Below, one piece after another: positions 1 through 5,470 of a stretch of DNA of 5,961 nucleotides (within the stretch, counting starts at the first letter, position 1; each line of letters opens with the position of its first letter). The DNA comes from Candidatus Woesearchaeota archaeon UBA119 (GTDB lineage: Archaea; Nanobdellota; Nanobdellia; Woesearchaeales; UBA119). Under the pieces are notes generated by a model, which saw nothing but the letters and a program-made list of their open reading frames with translations, was not told the DNA's origin and did not search any database. The stretch is taken from the NCBI GenBank assembly GCA_002505945.1, contig DAWM01000048.1:1-5961 (forward strand). The letters run 5' to 3'. Position numbers and translations under genes: made by a program.

Positions 1-55
1 ACACTTTGTATGCGACCTCGGCATGATGTTCTTCAAGGACTCCTATTTAGTTTAA
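1..55. other. Unresolved left edge, possible end or start of a neighbouring gene
   Basis: The first 55 bases are open in several frames and cannot be assigned. On the plus strand one frame ends at TAA 53-55 after the residues DLGMMFFKDSYLV, and could be the C-terminus of an upstream gene. Another plus frame runs to TGA 64-66. On the minus strand an ATG at 24-22 lies about 31 bases from a TATA-like stretch at 50-60, so a leaderless gene beginning MPRSHTKC and running off the left edge is equally possible. The visible piece is too short to choose by codon usage. Confidence 0.25.
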
Positions 56-123
56 ATATTTTTTGAAAATCTTCCTCGCTTTTCTATTCAATCCGTGAAT
101 ATAACAAAAGAATATTAGATACT

Positions 124-132
124 CTTTTTAAG
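124..132 (+). promoter_or_regulatory. TATA-like box for the PLD-like gene
   Basis: The sequence CTTTTTAAG is centred about 30 bases upstream of the ATG at 158, and no SD-like sequence precedes that ATG. This is the spacing expected for an archaeal promoter making a leaderless or nearly leaderless mRNA. The surroundings are very AT-rich, so a chance match is possible. Confidence 0.5.
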
Positions 133-157
133 AATTCAATTTTATTAGATAGATTAT

Positions 158-1150
158 ATGCTTAAACGCAGAAAATGGCTCTTTTTCGGGCTTTTGATAG
201 GGGTTTTAGGGTTAGTTATCTTTGTAATTTGGACTTCTTCTTATTCCCATGATGTTTGTACTGATAATGAGGTTTCAATCCAGGTCTTTTTCTGCCCTTC
301 TGAGAATTGTTTCCAGCTTGTCTCAGATTTGTTCTCTTCAAGCAAGGAGATAAGATGTGCTTTTTATGATCTGGATGAGGAGATATGGGAGGAGCTCAGC
401 AGGGTAAGAGGCGATAATATGGCGGGAGTTGGAATTGTTATGGAAGATAGTAATTGCATTGAGCATGAACGCATTGATTGCGGATATTCTTATAGCCAGA
501 TGCACAACAAATTCTGTGTTTTTGATGAGAAGGTAGTTTTGACTGGCTCTCTGAATCCAACGAAGAATGGTTTTTTTAAGAACAATAATAATATTCTGAT
601 TATAAATTCAAGCTGTGTTGCTAAGGAATATCTCTCAGAATACTGGGAATTGAAAGAAGGTATTTTTGGTAGGGGAAAGAAAAGCAGGTACAATAGGCTT
701 AAAATAGGAGATTCAGAGCTTTTGGAGTGGTATTTCTGTCCAGAAGATGATTGTGGGAACCGGGTTTTAGAAATCCTTGAAATGGCGGAGGAGGAGGTCT
801 GTTTCTCCTCATTTGCCTTGACAGATAATAAGATAAGAGATAAGATAAGTTTGCTGGATGAGGGGGGAGTCAAGATTTATGGTACTATTGAGAACCGGAA
901 CAGAAATCTTTTTGGTAGTGATTATAAATTACTTTCCAAGGACATTGATATTCGGCTGGATGCTAATAAGGATTCTATGCATCATAAGTTCTTTGTTATT
1001 GATAACAAAACGGTCATTACTGGCTCGGCTAACCCCTCTGAGAGTGGCTATGAGAACAATGATGAGAATGTTCTGATTATTCATAATTCTGAGATTGCCG
1101 AGTCTTACATGAGGGAATGTATAGATGTATTCTCTAAAGGGTTTTCATAG
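158..1150 (+). CDS. Membrane-anchored phospholipase D-like (HKD) protein
   Basis: This 330-residue protein belongs to the phospholipase D superfamily of phosphodiesterases, which includes Nuc-type nucleases. Residues 1-6 are basic and about 8-26 are a hydrophobic segment, suggesting a signal anchor or uncleaved signal peptide that places the catalytic part outside the membrane. Both active-site motifs are present. The first has H116, K118, D123 followed by GSLN (130-133); the second has H275, K277, D282 followed by GSAN (289-292). In this family the two HKD motifs form one active site. Each half begins with FCPxxxC and has a further Cys 16 residues later (C46/C51/C67 and C194/C199/C215), so the halves look like an internal duplication with a shared Cys triad. 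The ATG at 158 was chosen for the N-terminal anchor and the upstream TATA-like box. The substrate (DNA, RNA or lipid) cannot be told from sequence. It appears to be transcribed on its own. Confidence 0.88.
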   Translation: MLKRRKWLFFGLLIGVLGLVIFVIWTSSYSHDVCTDNEVSIQVFFCPSENCFQLVSDLFSSSKEIRCAFYDLDEEIWEELSRVRGDNMAGVGIVMEDSNCIEHERIDCGYSYSQMHNKFCVFDEKVVLTGSLNPTKNGFFKNNNNILIINSSCVAKEYLSEYWELKEGIFGRGKKSRYNRLKIGDSELLEWYFCPEDDCGNRVLEILEMAEEEVCFSSFALTDNKIRDKISLLDEGGVKIYGTIENRNRNLFGSDYKLLSKDIDIRLDANKDSMHHKFFVIDNKTVITGSANPSESGYENNDENVLIIHNSEIAESYMRECIDVFSKGFS

Positions 1151-1161
1151 GGAAGTTGGCA

Positions 1162-1185
1162 AGGGATATAAATGAATGTAGTATT
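1162..1185 (+). repeat. 24-base direct repeat, copy 1
   Basis: This stretch matches 5902-5925 at 23 of 24 positions in the same orientation. Both copies read AGGGATATAAATG, then one variable base (A here, G in the other copy), then ATGTAGTATT. Similarity stops sharply at both ends. In this copy the embedded ATG (1172) opens only a 13-codon frame, whereas in the other it starts an ORF that runs off the window. Confidence 0.75.
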
Positions 1186-1213
1186 AAATATCATAGGGCC
1201 TATAAAAGTTTAA
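1172..1213 (+). pseudogene. 13-codon mini-ORF, possible remnant of a gene start
   Basis: An ATG at 1172 opens a 13-codon frame (MNVVLNIIGPIKV) ending at TAA 1211-1213. Its first bases and upstream flank are nearly identical to the start of the partial gene at 5912 (MDVVF...). It could be the broken 5' end of a paralogue, a leader peptide, or an accidental frame inside a repeated DNA element. No independent TATA box is obvious, although a purine stretch (AAGGG) precedes the ATG by about 6 bases. The start of the next gene's promoter overlaps its end. Confidence 0.3.
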
Positions 1214-1217
1214 AAAG
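1209..1217 (+). promoter_or_regulatory. TATA-like box for the gene at 1239
   Basis: TTTAAAAAG is centred about 26 bases from the ATG at 1239, the classic archaeal TATA-to-transcription-start distance. There is no SD at useful spacing (the nearest, GAGGG at 1217-1221, is about 17 bases away), so the mRNA is predicted to be leaderless. Confidence 0.6.
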
Positions 1218-1238
1218 AGGGAAATCAGCCCGAGAGCA

Positions 1239-1892
1239 ATGGTTAAAGTATCACTTTATGATAAACTTGAGGTATTGGATACTCAGTTTAAGGGTATAAA
1301 AGAATCAGAAGAGGAGAATGATAGTGCTCTGAACTCTATTCTTGAAGAGGGAAATTCTCCAGAATTTCTTTATGAAGATGATTTAAATGATACATATTCT
1401 GCCAAGAGAGAGGAGATTATTAAGGAATATAACAATAATGACATCCTTAAACAGGTTCGTTCTGGTAAGATCTCTTTTAATGATAAGGTCAGGGATTTAA
1501 TAACTAAAAGAAACCATGGTTCTGATTGGAAAGGTAATGAGATATATGAGGAGGAAATGAGGAAACTTGAGGAGTTGCTGCCTTGCTCCTGCCTTAAGAA
1601 GGGTAAATTCCTTTCTCCTACTAATCCACTTAGTATTGGCTTGTTTTGGATGCCCATTTTGGGTGTAGGGGCTCTCCTGACTGAATATGTTTTAGGTAAT
1701 GGGGGTTCTGGTTCCTATATGAATGATATCATCCAGTATTGTGTTGTTCCAAGCGGGATTGGTGCTGGCATTGTGAGCTTGGTTGAAACCCTATTCAAGA
1801 ATTCCAATAGAAAGAGATTGGACAATGCGATAGAATATATGGACAAGCTTTTTTATTCCAAAACTATTGAGAATGGCGCAATAAATGATTAA
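1239..1892 (+). CDS. Hypothetical protein with acidic N-terminal region and two membrane segments
   Basis: I do not recognise this 217-residue protein. Residues 1-115 are hydrophilic and charged, rich in Glu, Asp and Lys, and probably mostly helical with coiled-coil character around 50-112. A CSC pair follows (C116, C118). Two hydrophobic segments at about 131-152 and 164-186 are separated by a short Gly/Ser-rich loop (GNGGSGSY) and followed by a basic stretch (NSNRKR) and a short hydrophilic tail. This gives a membrane hairpin with both large soluble ends on the same side, likely the cytoplasm. The ATG was chosen for its position 26 bases from a TATA-like box. The next gene has its own promoter, so this may be a single-gene transcript. 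No function is assigned. Confidence 0.7.
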   Translation: MVKVSLYDKLEVLDTQFKGIKESEEENDSALNSILEEGNSPEFLYEDDLNDTYSAKREEIIKEYNNNDILKQVRSGKISFNDKVRDLITKRNHGSDWKGNEIYEEEMRKLEELLPCSCLKKGKFLSPTNPLSIGLFWMPILGVGALLTEYVLGNGGSGSYMNDIIQYCVVPSGIGAGIVSLVETLFKNSNRKRLDNAIEYMDKLFYSKTIENGAIND

Positions 1893-1902
1893 ATATTTAA
1901 AA
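1893..1902 (+). promoter_or_regulatory. TATA-like box for the small membrane protein pair
   Basis: TATTTAAAAG directly follows the stop codon of the preceding gene and is centred about 29 bases from the ATG at 1927. It resembles the archaeal TATA consensus and the other boxes in this window. Confidence 0.55.
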
Positions 1903-1910
1903 GAAAGATA

Positions 1911-1922
1911 CCTCTTCTGAGG
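1911..1922 (+). promoter_or_regulatory. Short hairpin covering an SD-like GAGG
   Basis: CCTC, a four-base TTCT loop, and GAGG form a 4-bp stem. The 3' arm GAGG lies 4 bases before the ATG at 1927 and could act as an SD. If transcription starts near the position predicted from the TATA box (about 1923), this hairpin would not be in the mRNA. It matters only for a longer transcript. Confidence 0.25.
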
Positions 1923-1926
1923 AAGA

Positions 1927-2133
1927 ATGCGAAATGAAAAAGATGCTCCATTCTTTGTTGGGACCTTTCTGGGTTTCAGTATGGTTTATGTTCTTTTTAG
2001 CCTAATGATTCTCATAGTTTTCTTTCCTTTTCAGGGTTTTTCCCTTTCTAACTTAATTAATGCGTTTTTAATATGTGGGATGGTATTTTTTATTGGCAAG
2101 ATGATAGAAGGGAGGACAATATGGTCAAGGTAA
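1927..2133 (+). CDS. Small hypothetical two-segment membrane protein
   Basis: This 68-residue protein is almost entirely hydrophobic, with two predicted membrane helices at about 9-34 and 41-60, a charged N-terminus (MRNEKD) and a short basic C-terminus ending WSR. No family is recognised. It has its own TATA-like box and its 3' end overlaps the next gene by 13 bases, so the two are probably co-transcribed and perhaps translationally coupled. The combination suggests that the two small proteins act together at the membrane, but nothing in the sequence says how. Confidence 0.6.
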   Translation: MRNEKDAPFFVGTFLGFSMVYVLFSLMILIVFFPFQGFSLSNLINAFLICGMVFFIGKMIEGRTIWSR

Positions 2134-2393
2134 ATGGTTTCATACAGGGCTTCAAAGCCGGGATGAGTTACTTCTCAAGTTCTATTAGGACAGTTGTGAG
2201 AGCAATATTCATGCTTGTCATCTTTCTAGGCAGTCTTATCATAACCTTATTTCTTTATCTCTTTTTGAGAAGAAAATTCAAGCAGTTCAAGAAGAAAAGA
2301 AGCAAGGGAAATAAATCAAAGAAAACTAAATATAAGGGCAATGAAAGAGGTAAAACCTATGATGTCGAGGCAGAAGTGGTTAAAGAGGATTAG
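2121..2393 (+). CDS. Hypothetical single-pass membrane protein with very basic tail
   Basis: This 90-residue protein is not recognised. It has a short amphipathic N-terminus, one strong membrane segment at about 25-48, a dense Lys/Arg stretch at about 50-78, and an acidic end (81-90). By the positive-inside rule the basic tail is cytoplasmic; it could bind nucleic acid or acidic lipid. The start was set at ATG 2121 rather than an in-frame ATG at 2073, because GGAGG at 2111-2115 sits 5 bases before it and the longer form would add residues encoded inside the preceding gene. It overlaps the previous CDS by 13 bases. Its stop codon overlaps the last bases of the convergent ATPase gene. Confidence 0.62.
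   Translation: MVKVNGFIQGFKAGMSYFSSSIRTVVRAIFMLVIFLGSLIITLFLYLFLRRKFKQFKKKRSKGNKSKKTKYKGNERGKTYDVEAEVVKED
2281..2350 (-). terminator. Possible T-rich terminator of the minus-strand operon
   Basis: The region encoding the Lys-rich tail on the plus strand is nearly all purine, so the minus strand just beyond the operon's last stop codon is pyrimidine-rich with several T runs. Archaeal intrinsic termination uses T-rich stretches without an obligatory hairpin. This is a positional inference only. Confidence 0.25.
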
Positions 2394-3271
2394 AAAATCT
2401 CTTTAAGTATTTCTTTCTTTATTAAATCAAAAACCTTAGTATACTCTGGTTTGTACTCAATAATAGGTTGCATATGGGTAATTGATTCCACAAATGATTT
2501 ATCATAGGGGATTTTAGCTAACAGCTTGATATTATTGGCTTTAGCATAATCTTCTATCTTATTTGTGTATTGCTTATTTAAATCGTACTTGTTTATTACT
2601 ATGCCGCGTTTAATCTTAAAATGGTTCACTACTTCAAGGGCCTTGAGCATGTCAGAGTAGCCAGATGGAGTTGGTTCGGTGATTAATAAAGAAAAGTCAG
2701 TATTGGCAATAGAAGCAATAACTGGACAGCCGACTCCTGCAGCTGCATCTATGAGCATTATGTCGGCTGAGGATTTTAGCTCAGATGCTTTCTTCCTGAC
2801 TTCGGAAACAACCTTTCCAGAGCCAGAATTGCCTGGGACTAATTGGGCTGAGGCTATAGGGAAGCCATACTTTGTATTGGCAAAGCCAATGTGAGCATTA
2901 TCAACATCTTTCAGCTTTATGGCTCTGGCAGGGCATACCAACTTGCACATCCCGCAGCCCTCGCATTTGAACCTATTTATTTCTGGATAGAAATTATTAA
3001 AGGTGATAGCATTGAAATAGCAGGAATCCACGCAGTTTCCGCAACCAATGCATCTTTCTTCATTTATCTCTGCTATTTGGTTAGTTGAGATGGGTTGCCA
3101 TTCAACATAATCTTTTGGATACAAGCCAAAGAGCAATGAAAGGTTTGAGGCATCTACATCACAATCTGCGCAGGTTATATTCTTCTCTTTAGACAGCAGG
3201 ATTGATAGTGAAGCAGAGATGCTGCTCTTTCCAACTCCTCCTTTTCCGGATAGTACTGCAATTGATCTCAT
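2390..3271 (-). CDS. MinD/Mrp-type ATPase with inserted 2[4Fe-4S] ferredoxin domain (second copy)
   Basis: This 293-residue protein is a SIMIBI-class P-loop ATPase of the COG1149 type (MinD superfamily with an inserted ferredoxin domain). The deviant Walker A is GKGGVGKS (9-16), with signature lysine K10 and catalytic K15. The CDVD box around 37-40 follows. Two ferredoxin motifs come next, with Cys at 74/77/80/84 and 103/106/109/113, each arranged CxxCxxCxxxC. The Walker B/switch region has D175 in LIDAAAG and a following Cys (C182), also present in the upstream paralogue. ITEPTPSG (197-204) is typical of the family. Such proteins are thought to couple ATP hydrolysis and electron transfer to metal-cofactor handling, and are paired in ORP-type loci. 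It starts after a 1-base gap from the paralogue's stop, with AAGGA at 3277-3281 spaced 5 bases from the ATG, and is the last gene of the operon. Soluble, cytoplasmic; dimer or heterodimer likely. Confidence 0.93.
   Translation of the reverse strand: MRSIAVLSGKGGVGKSSISASLSILLSKEKNITCADCDVDASNLSLLFGLYPKDYVEWQPISTNQIAEINEERCIGCGNCVDSCYFNAITFNNFYPEINRFKCEGCGMCKLVCPARAIKLKDVDNAHIGFANTKYGFPIASAQLVPGNSGSGKVVSEVRKKASELKSSADIMLIDAAAGVGCPVIASIANTDFSLLITEPTPSGYSDMLKALEVVNHFKIKRGIVINKYDLNKQYTNKIEDYAKANNIKLLAKIPYDKSFVESITHMQPIIEYKPEYTKVFDLIKKEILKEIF
2396..2424 (+). terminator. Possible T-rich terminator of the plus-strand small genes
   Basis: Immediately after the stop at 2391-2393 the plus strand has a series of T-rich blocks (CTCTTTAAG, TATTTCTTTC, TTTATT) with no hairpin. 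This fits an archaeal T-run terminator, located inside the 3' end of the convergent ATPase gene. Confidence 0.3.
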
Positions 3272-3272
3272 T

Positions 3273-4103
3273 TTATTCCTTGATGATATTTAGTATGCTT
3301 GGAATTTCAATGGGCTTTTCATTGGTATATGAATCAATAATCTCTTTTGAGTAAGGGACTTCGAGAATAATCTTTCTTTTGTATTCTTTAGCCAGCTCTT
3401 CAATGATTTTTCTATCTCCAACATCGCTTTTATTTATGATTATGTTTGATTCTTTCTTCAGCTGTTTCAATAACGATAGTATAATATCTAAATCATGAGC
3501 ACCTAAAGGTGTGGGCTCTGTGACAGAAAACACCTTATCAGCATAAGATAATGCTTCTATGACAGGGCAATGAGCCCCAGCTGCAGTATCAATGATTATA
3601 AAATCAAACCTCTCTTTAATCTGAATAATCTCTTTGTTAAGAGCTCCTACTATCGTCTCTGCTAGCATTTGATTGGGTTTTAAATCCCCTGACAAGAACT
3701 GGATGTTGTCTTTTTTTCCTTTGTGAATCTTGCCCAAAGACTTTGAGCCCCATTGAATTGCATTGCTAGGGCAAACATACTCACAGGCACCGCATCCATT
3801 GCACTGGTTTTCCATAAAAATCGGAGCCTTGCCTTCTATTGACACAATCGCATTATTCTTGCATACCTTTCCGCATTTGCCACATTTGGTGCATTTATCT
3901 AAGTCAAACCTAGGAATCCTTTGATTTATTTCCTTAAGGAATTCTCTTTCTATGCCTAAGAGGAGATGGTCATTAGGGCATTCTACATCTGCATCAACCA
4001 ACAGAACTTTGCTCTTCTTACTTAAAGCAGAGGCAAGGGCTGTTGCTATTGTGGATTTTCCTGTACCTCCTTTTCCTCCAGTAATTCCAATAATCTCAAC
4101 CAT
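3273..4103 (-). CDS. MinD/Mrp-type ATPase with inserted 2[4Fe-4S] ferredoxin domain (first copy)
   Basis: This 276-residue protein is a paralogue of the following gene, with the same architecture. Walker A is GGKGGTGKST (9-18) with K11 and K16; VDADVECPN lies at 36-44; Fe-S Cys are at 71/74/77/81 and 101/104/107/111; Walker B is IIIDTAAG with D172, then C179 in HCPV; VTEPTPLG is at 194-201. The start is ATG 4103. An in-frame upstream ATG at 4148 exists, but the extra 15 residues would be encoded inside the membrane protein gene, they break the normal MinD N-terminus, and an SD-like AAAGGT (4111-4116) precedes 4103 by 7 bases. The start overlaps the end of the membrane protein gene by 8 bases, a strong sign of coupled translation. 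Each ATPase should carry two [4Fe-4S] clusters, so the encoded complex would be oxygen-sensitive and fits an anaerobe. Confidence 0.93.
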   Translation of the reverse strand: MVEIIGITGGKGGTGKSTIATALASALSKKSKVLLVDADVECPNDHLLLGIEREFLKEINQRIPRFDLDKCTKCGKCGKVCKNNAIVSIEGKAPIFMENQCNGCGACEYVCPSNAIQWGSKSLGKIHKGKKDNIQFLSGDLKPNQMLAETIVGALNKEIIQIKERFDFIIIDTAAGAHCPVIEALSYADKVFSVTEPTPLGAHDLDIILSLLKQLKKESNIIINKSDVGDRKIIEELAKEYKRKIILEVPYSKEIIDSYTNEKPIEIPSILNIIKE

Positions 4104-4701
4104 TTTTCTTACCTTTAGGCACAAACAATAGTGGGAATACAATGTCACTTAGACAGCAGGGCAGAAGTACTGCAATAAAGAGGAAGAACAATATTACTAT
4201 AGATAAGCCAAAAGAAAGAATCCCACCCAAGGCCATAATTACATGAAAAAGAGAAGCCCATGTGCTAAGAAGAACATGCCCTGAATGAGGTATTTTTGTG
4301 GTCGGCCAGAAATATGCAATAAGAGAGCCAACAACAGCTAAAGGATTCACCAGCCACCATTTCTCTATAAAACCAAGATGAATTCCAGGGTTTGGGAGGT
4401 TAAGAAGTATTTCTCCTATATACGGAATAATAGAATCGCTAATTGACACAATTCCAATAGAACCAAAATAACCAATAAGCAAGACCTTTATGATATTAGA
4501 TTTTTTAGAATATAACTTGAACATTGAGGCAGTTACCAAAGCACTTAGAAGGACATGCAATGGGTGAAGCACATAGAATATAGAATGAGAAATATCAAAT
4601 GACACCTTATAAAAAATGAACATAATAGCTATCCCTGTAAGCGCCCCAAAAAGAGTGAAAGGCGCATGTTCTCCCAATTCCTTGATTATCTTGTTTTTCA
4701 T
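4096..4701 (-). CDS. Polytopic His-rich membrane protein of the NifX/MinD operon
   Basis: This 201-residue protein has about six hydrophobic segments (roughly 15-33, 41-64, 70-90, 117-132, 141-165, 166-195, the last likely split). I know no characterised function. Histidines sit in or next to the membrane segments: H12, H39, H46 and H49 (HPLH), H108, H139 and H142 (HSGH), H153. There are also D89, E113, a WW pair at 115-116 and a PCCLSD motif at 181-186. Clustered His with CC and acidic residues in membrane helices suggests metal ion passage or binding, but a simple membrane anchor for the ATPases is also possible. The C-terminus is basic (KGKKNG). The gene begins 1 base after the NifX-like stop with no strong SD, and ends inside the start of the first ATPase, so its translation depends on its neighbours. 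This arrangement ties it to the complex. Confidence 0.8.
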   Translation of the reverse strand: MKNKIIKELGEHAPFTLFGALTGIAIMFIFYKVSFDISHSIFYVLHPLHVLLSALVTASMFKLYSKKSNIIKVLLIGYFGSIGIVSISDSIIPYIGEILLNLPNPGIHLGFIEKWWLVNPLAVVGSLIAYFWPTTKIPHSGHVLLSTWASLFHVIMALGGILSFGLSIVILFFLFIAVLLPCCLSDIVFPLLFVPKGKKNG

Positions 4702-4702
4702 C

Positions 4703-5410
4703 TTAATGGCCGCAGCTTTGGGTTAGATCCTCCAGCTCATCCAGATTGTTAATTGCTTCTCTAAGAGTATCAAAGGTTCCTGTTTTCAGCTTAATCTTCA
4801 TATTAGATACCTCGGATATTGCTCTCCTTCCTATTTCTCTAGCAAAGATTGTATTAGGGTTATGCTTCTCCATAATCTGCATCATTGGGCTCTTGTTAGG
4901 ATCAGCGTGATCTAAGTGGTTCTCAATAATTTTTAGTTTTTCATCTCTTGCATCATAGATACCTAAAAAAGGAGCATGGCCAAAATGAAGGCTAATCTTT
5001 GAGTCAAGACCATTATTATCCATTAAGGGAAACAGAATTCTCTCATTTTCTTCATGAGTTTCTTCTCTTTCTTTTTTTGAATGAGCGGATTCAGCATCCA
5101 AAAAGGACTTGACTGCATCTTTAACCTTCCCTGAAGCATTAAAGAGTTTGACTCCTACTCTGTTTAATATGCTCTCAGCATTTGGTCCTACTTTATTGCT
5201 AAGCAAGACATCAACATTCATTTGGGCTAAAAGCTCAGCAGCCCTGACTCCTGCGCCATGCGCTTCCTGAGCAGCTTCATTCAATACCGCTTTGCTGTTC
5301 TTGATGTTTTTATCCTCAACATCTACTATCAAAAAATACTTGCATCTTCCAAAGCGTTCATCGACTTTACTCTCCAAACTATTTCCGTCTGAACTTATTG
5401 CAATTCTCAT
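4703..5410 (-). CDS. Tandem NifX/NifB-type (dinitrogenase iron-molybdenum cofactor) domain protein
   Basis: This 235-residue protein contains two domains of the family PF02579/COG1433 that binds Fe-Mo or other metal-sulfur clusters in NifX, NifY, the NifB C-terminus and the orange protein ORP. Domain 1 spans about 1-106 (MRIAISSDG, then DERFGRCKYF at 17-26 and AHGAGVRAAELL at 50-61). Domain 2 spans about 125-229 (ILFPLMDNNG, then HFGHAPFLGIYD at 142-153). Single-domain members are about 105-125 residues, so this is a fusion. A charged linker at 107-124 contains H110 and H119. Candidate ligands are C23, H51, H142, H145, H165, H168, H183 and the terminal CGH (233-235). A good SD, AAGGTGAA at 5416-5423, precedes the ATG. 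No nitrogenase gene is visible, so a role in a different metal cluster pathway is likely. Confidence 0.9.
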   Translation of the reverse strand: MRIAISSDGNSLESKVDERFGRCKYFLIVDVEDKNIKNSKAVLNEAAQEAHGAGVRAAELLAQMNVDVLLSNKVGPNAESILNRVGVKLFNASGKVKDAVKSFLDAESAHSKKEREETHEENERILFPLMDNNGLDSKISLHFGHAPFLGIYDARDEKLKIIENHLDHADPNKSPMMQIMEKHNPNTIFAREIGRRAISEVSNMKIKLKTGTFDTLREAINNLDELEDLTQSCGH

Positions 5411-5415
5411 GTATA

Positions 5416-5424
5416 TTCACCTTT
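5416..5424 (-). promoter_or_regulatory. Shine-Dalgarno site of the NifX-like gene
   Basis: The minus strand reads AAAGGTGAA, containing AGGTGA, ending 5 bases before the ATG at 5410. It is one of the best SD matches in the window, in contrast to the SD-less plus-strand genes. Confidence 0.7.
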
Positions 5425-5430
5425 GTAATT

Positions 5431-5468
5431 ATCCACTTGTTAAAGCAAGTATGATACTCCTAGTGGAT
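5431..5468 (-). promoter_or_regulatory. Inverted repeat between the first two operon genes
   Basis: A perfect 7-bp inverted repeat, ATCCACT (5431-5437, plus strand) and AGTGGAT (5462-5468), encloses 24 bases. A second, overlapping pair, ACTTG (5435-5439) and CAAGT (5446-5450), would form an alternative small hairpin sharing bases with the first, so the two structures exclude each other. Inside lies a palindrome AGTAT-G-ATACT (5448-5458). It starts 2 bases after the zinc-ribbon stop codon and ends just before the next SD. It could be an mRNA structure that adjusts expression between the two genes, a processing site, or an operator. Confidence 0.45.
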
Positions 5469-5470
5469 TT

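Noticed and set aside
490..1076. Open frames opposite and offset to the PLD-like gene, including a possible frameshift product
   Set aside because: The PLD frame is complete with both catalytic motifs in order; the other frames have shadow-like composition and no start signals.
2073..2120. Longer start for the basic-tail protein at 2073
   Set aside because: It would lie deep inside the preceding gene, and GGAGG is positioned for the ATG at 2121.
2679..3088. Plus-strand open frames across the second ATPase gene
   Set aside because: They mirror the conserved ferredoxin-MinD coding sequence on the minus strand and show no family features.
2390..4103. Cell-division MinD proteins
   Set aside because: Both carry an inserted double ferredoxin domain and lack a C-terminal amphipathic membrane-targeting helix typical of MinD, and no MinC or MinE is near.
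4104..4148. Longer start for the first ATPase using an in-frame ATG at 4148
   Set aside because: The extra 15 residues do not fit the MinD N-terminus, and the ATG at 4103 has an SD-like AAAGGT and gives the normal short lead to the P-loop.
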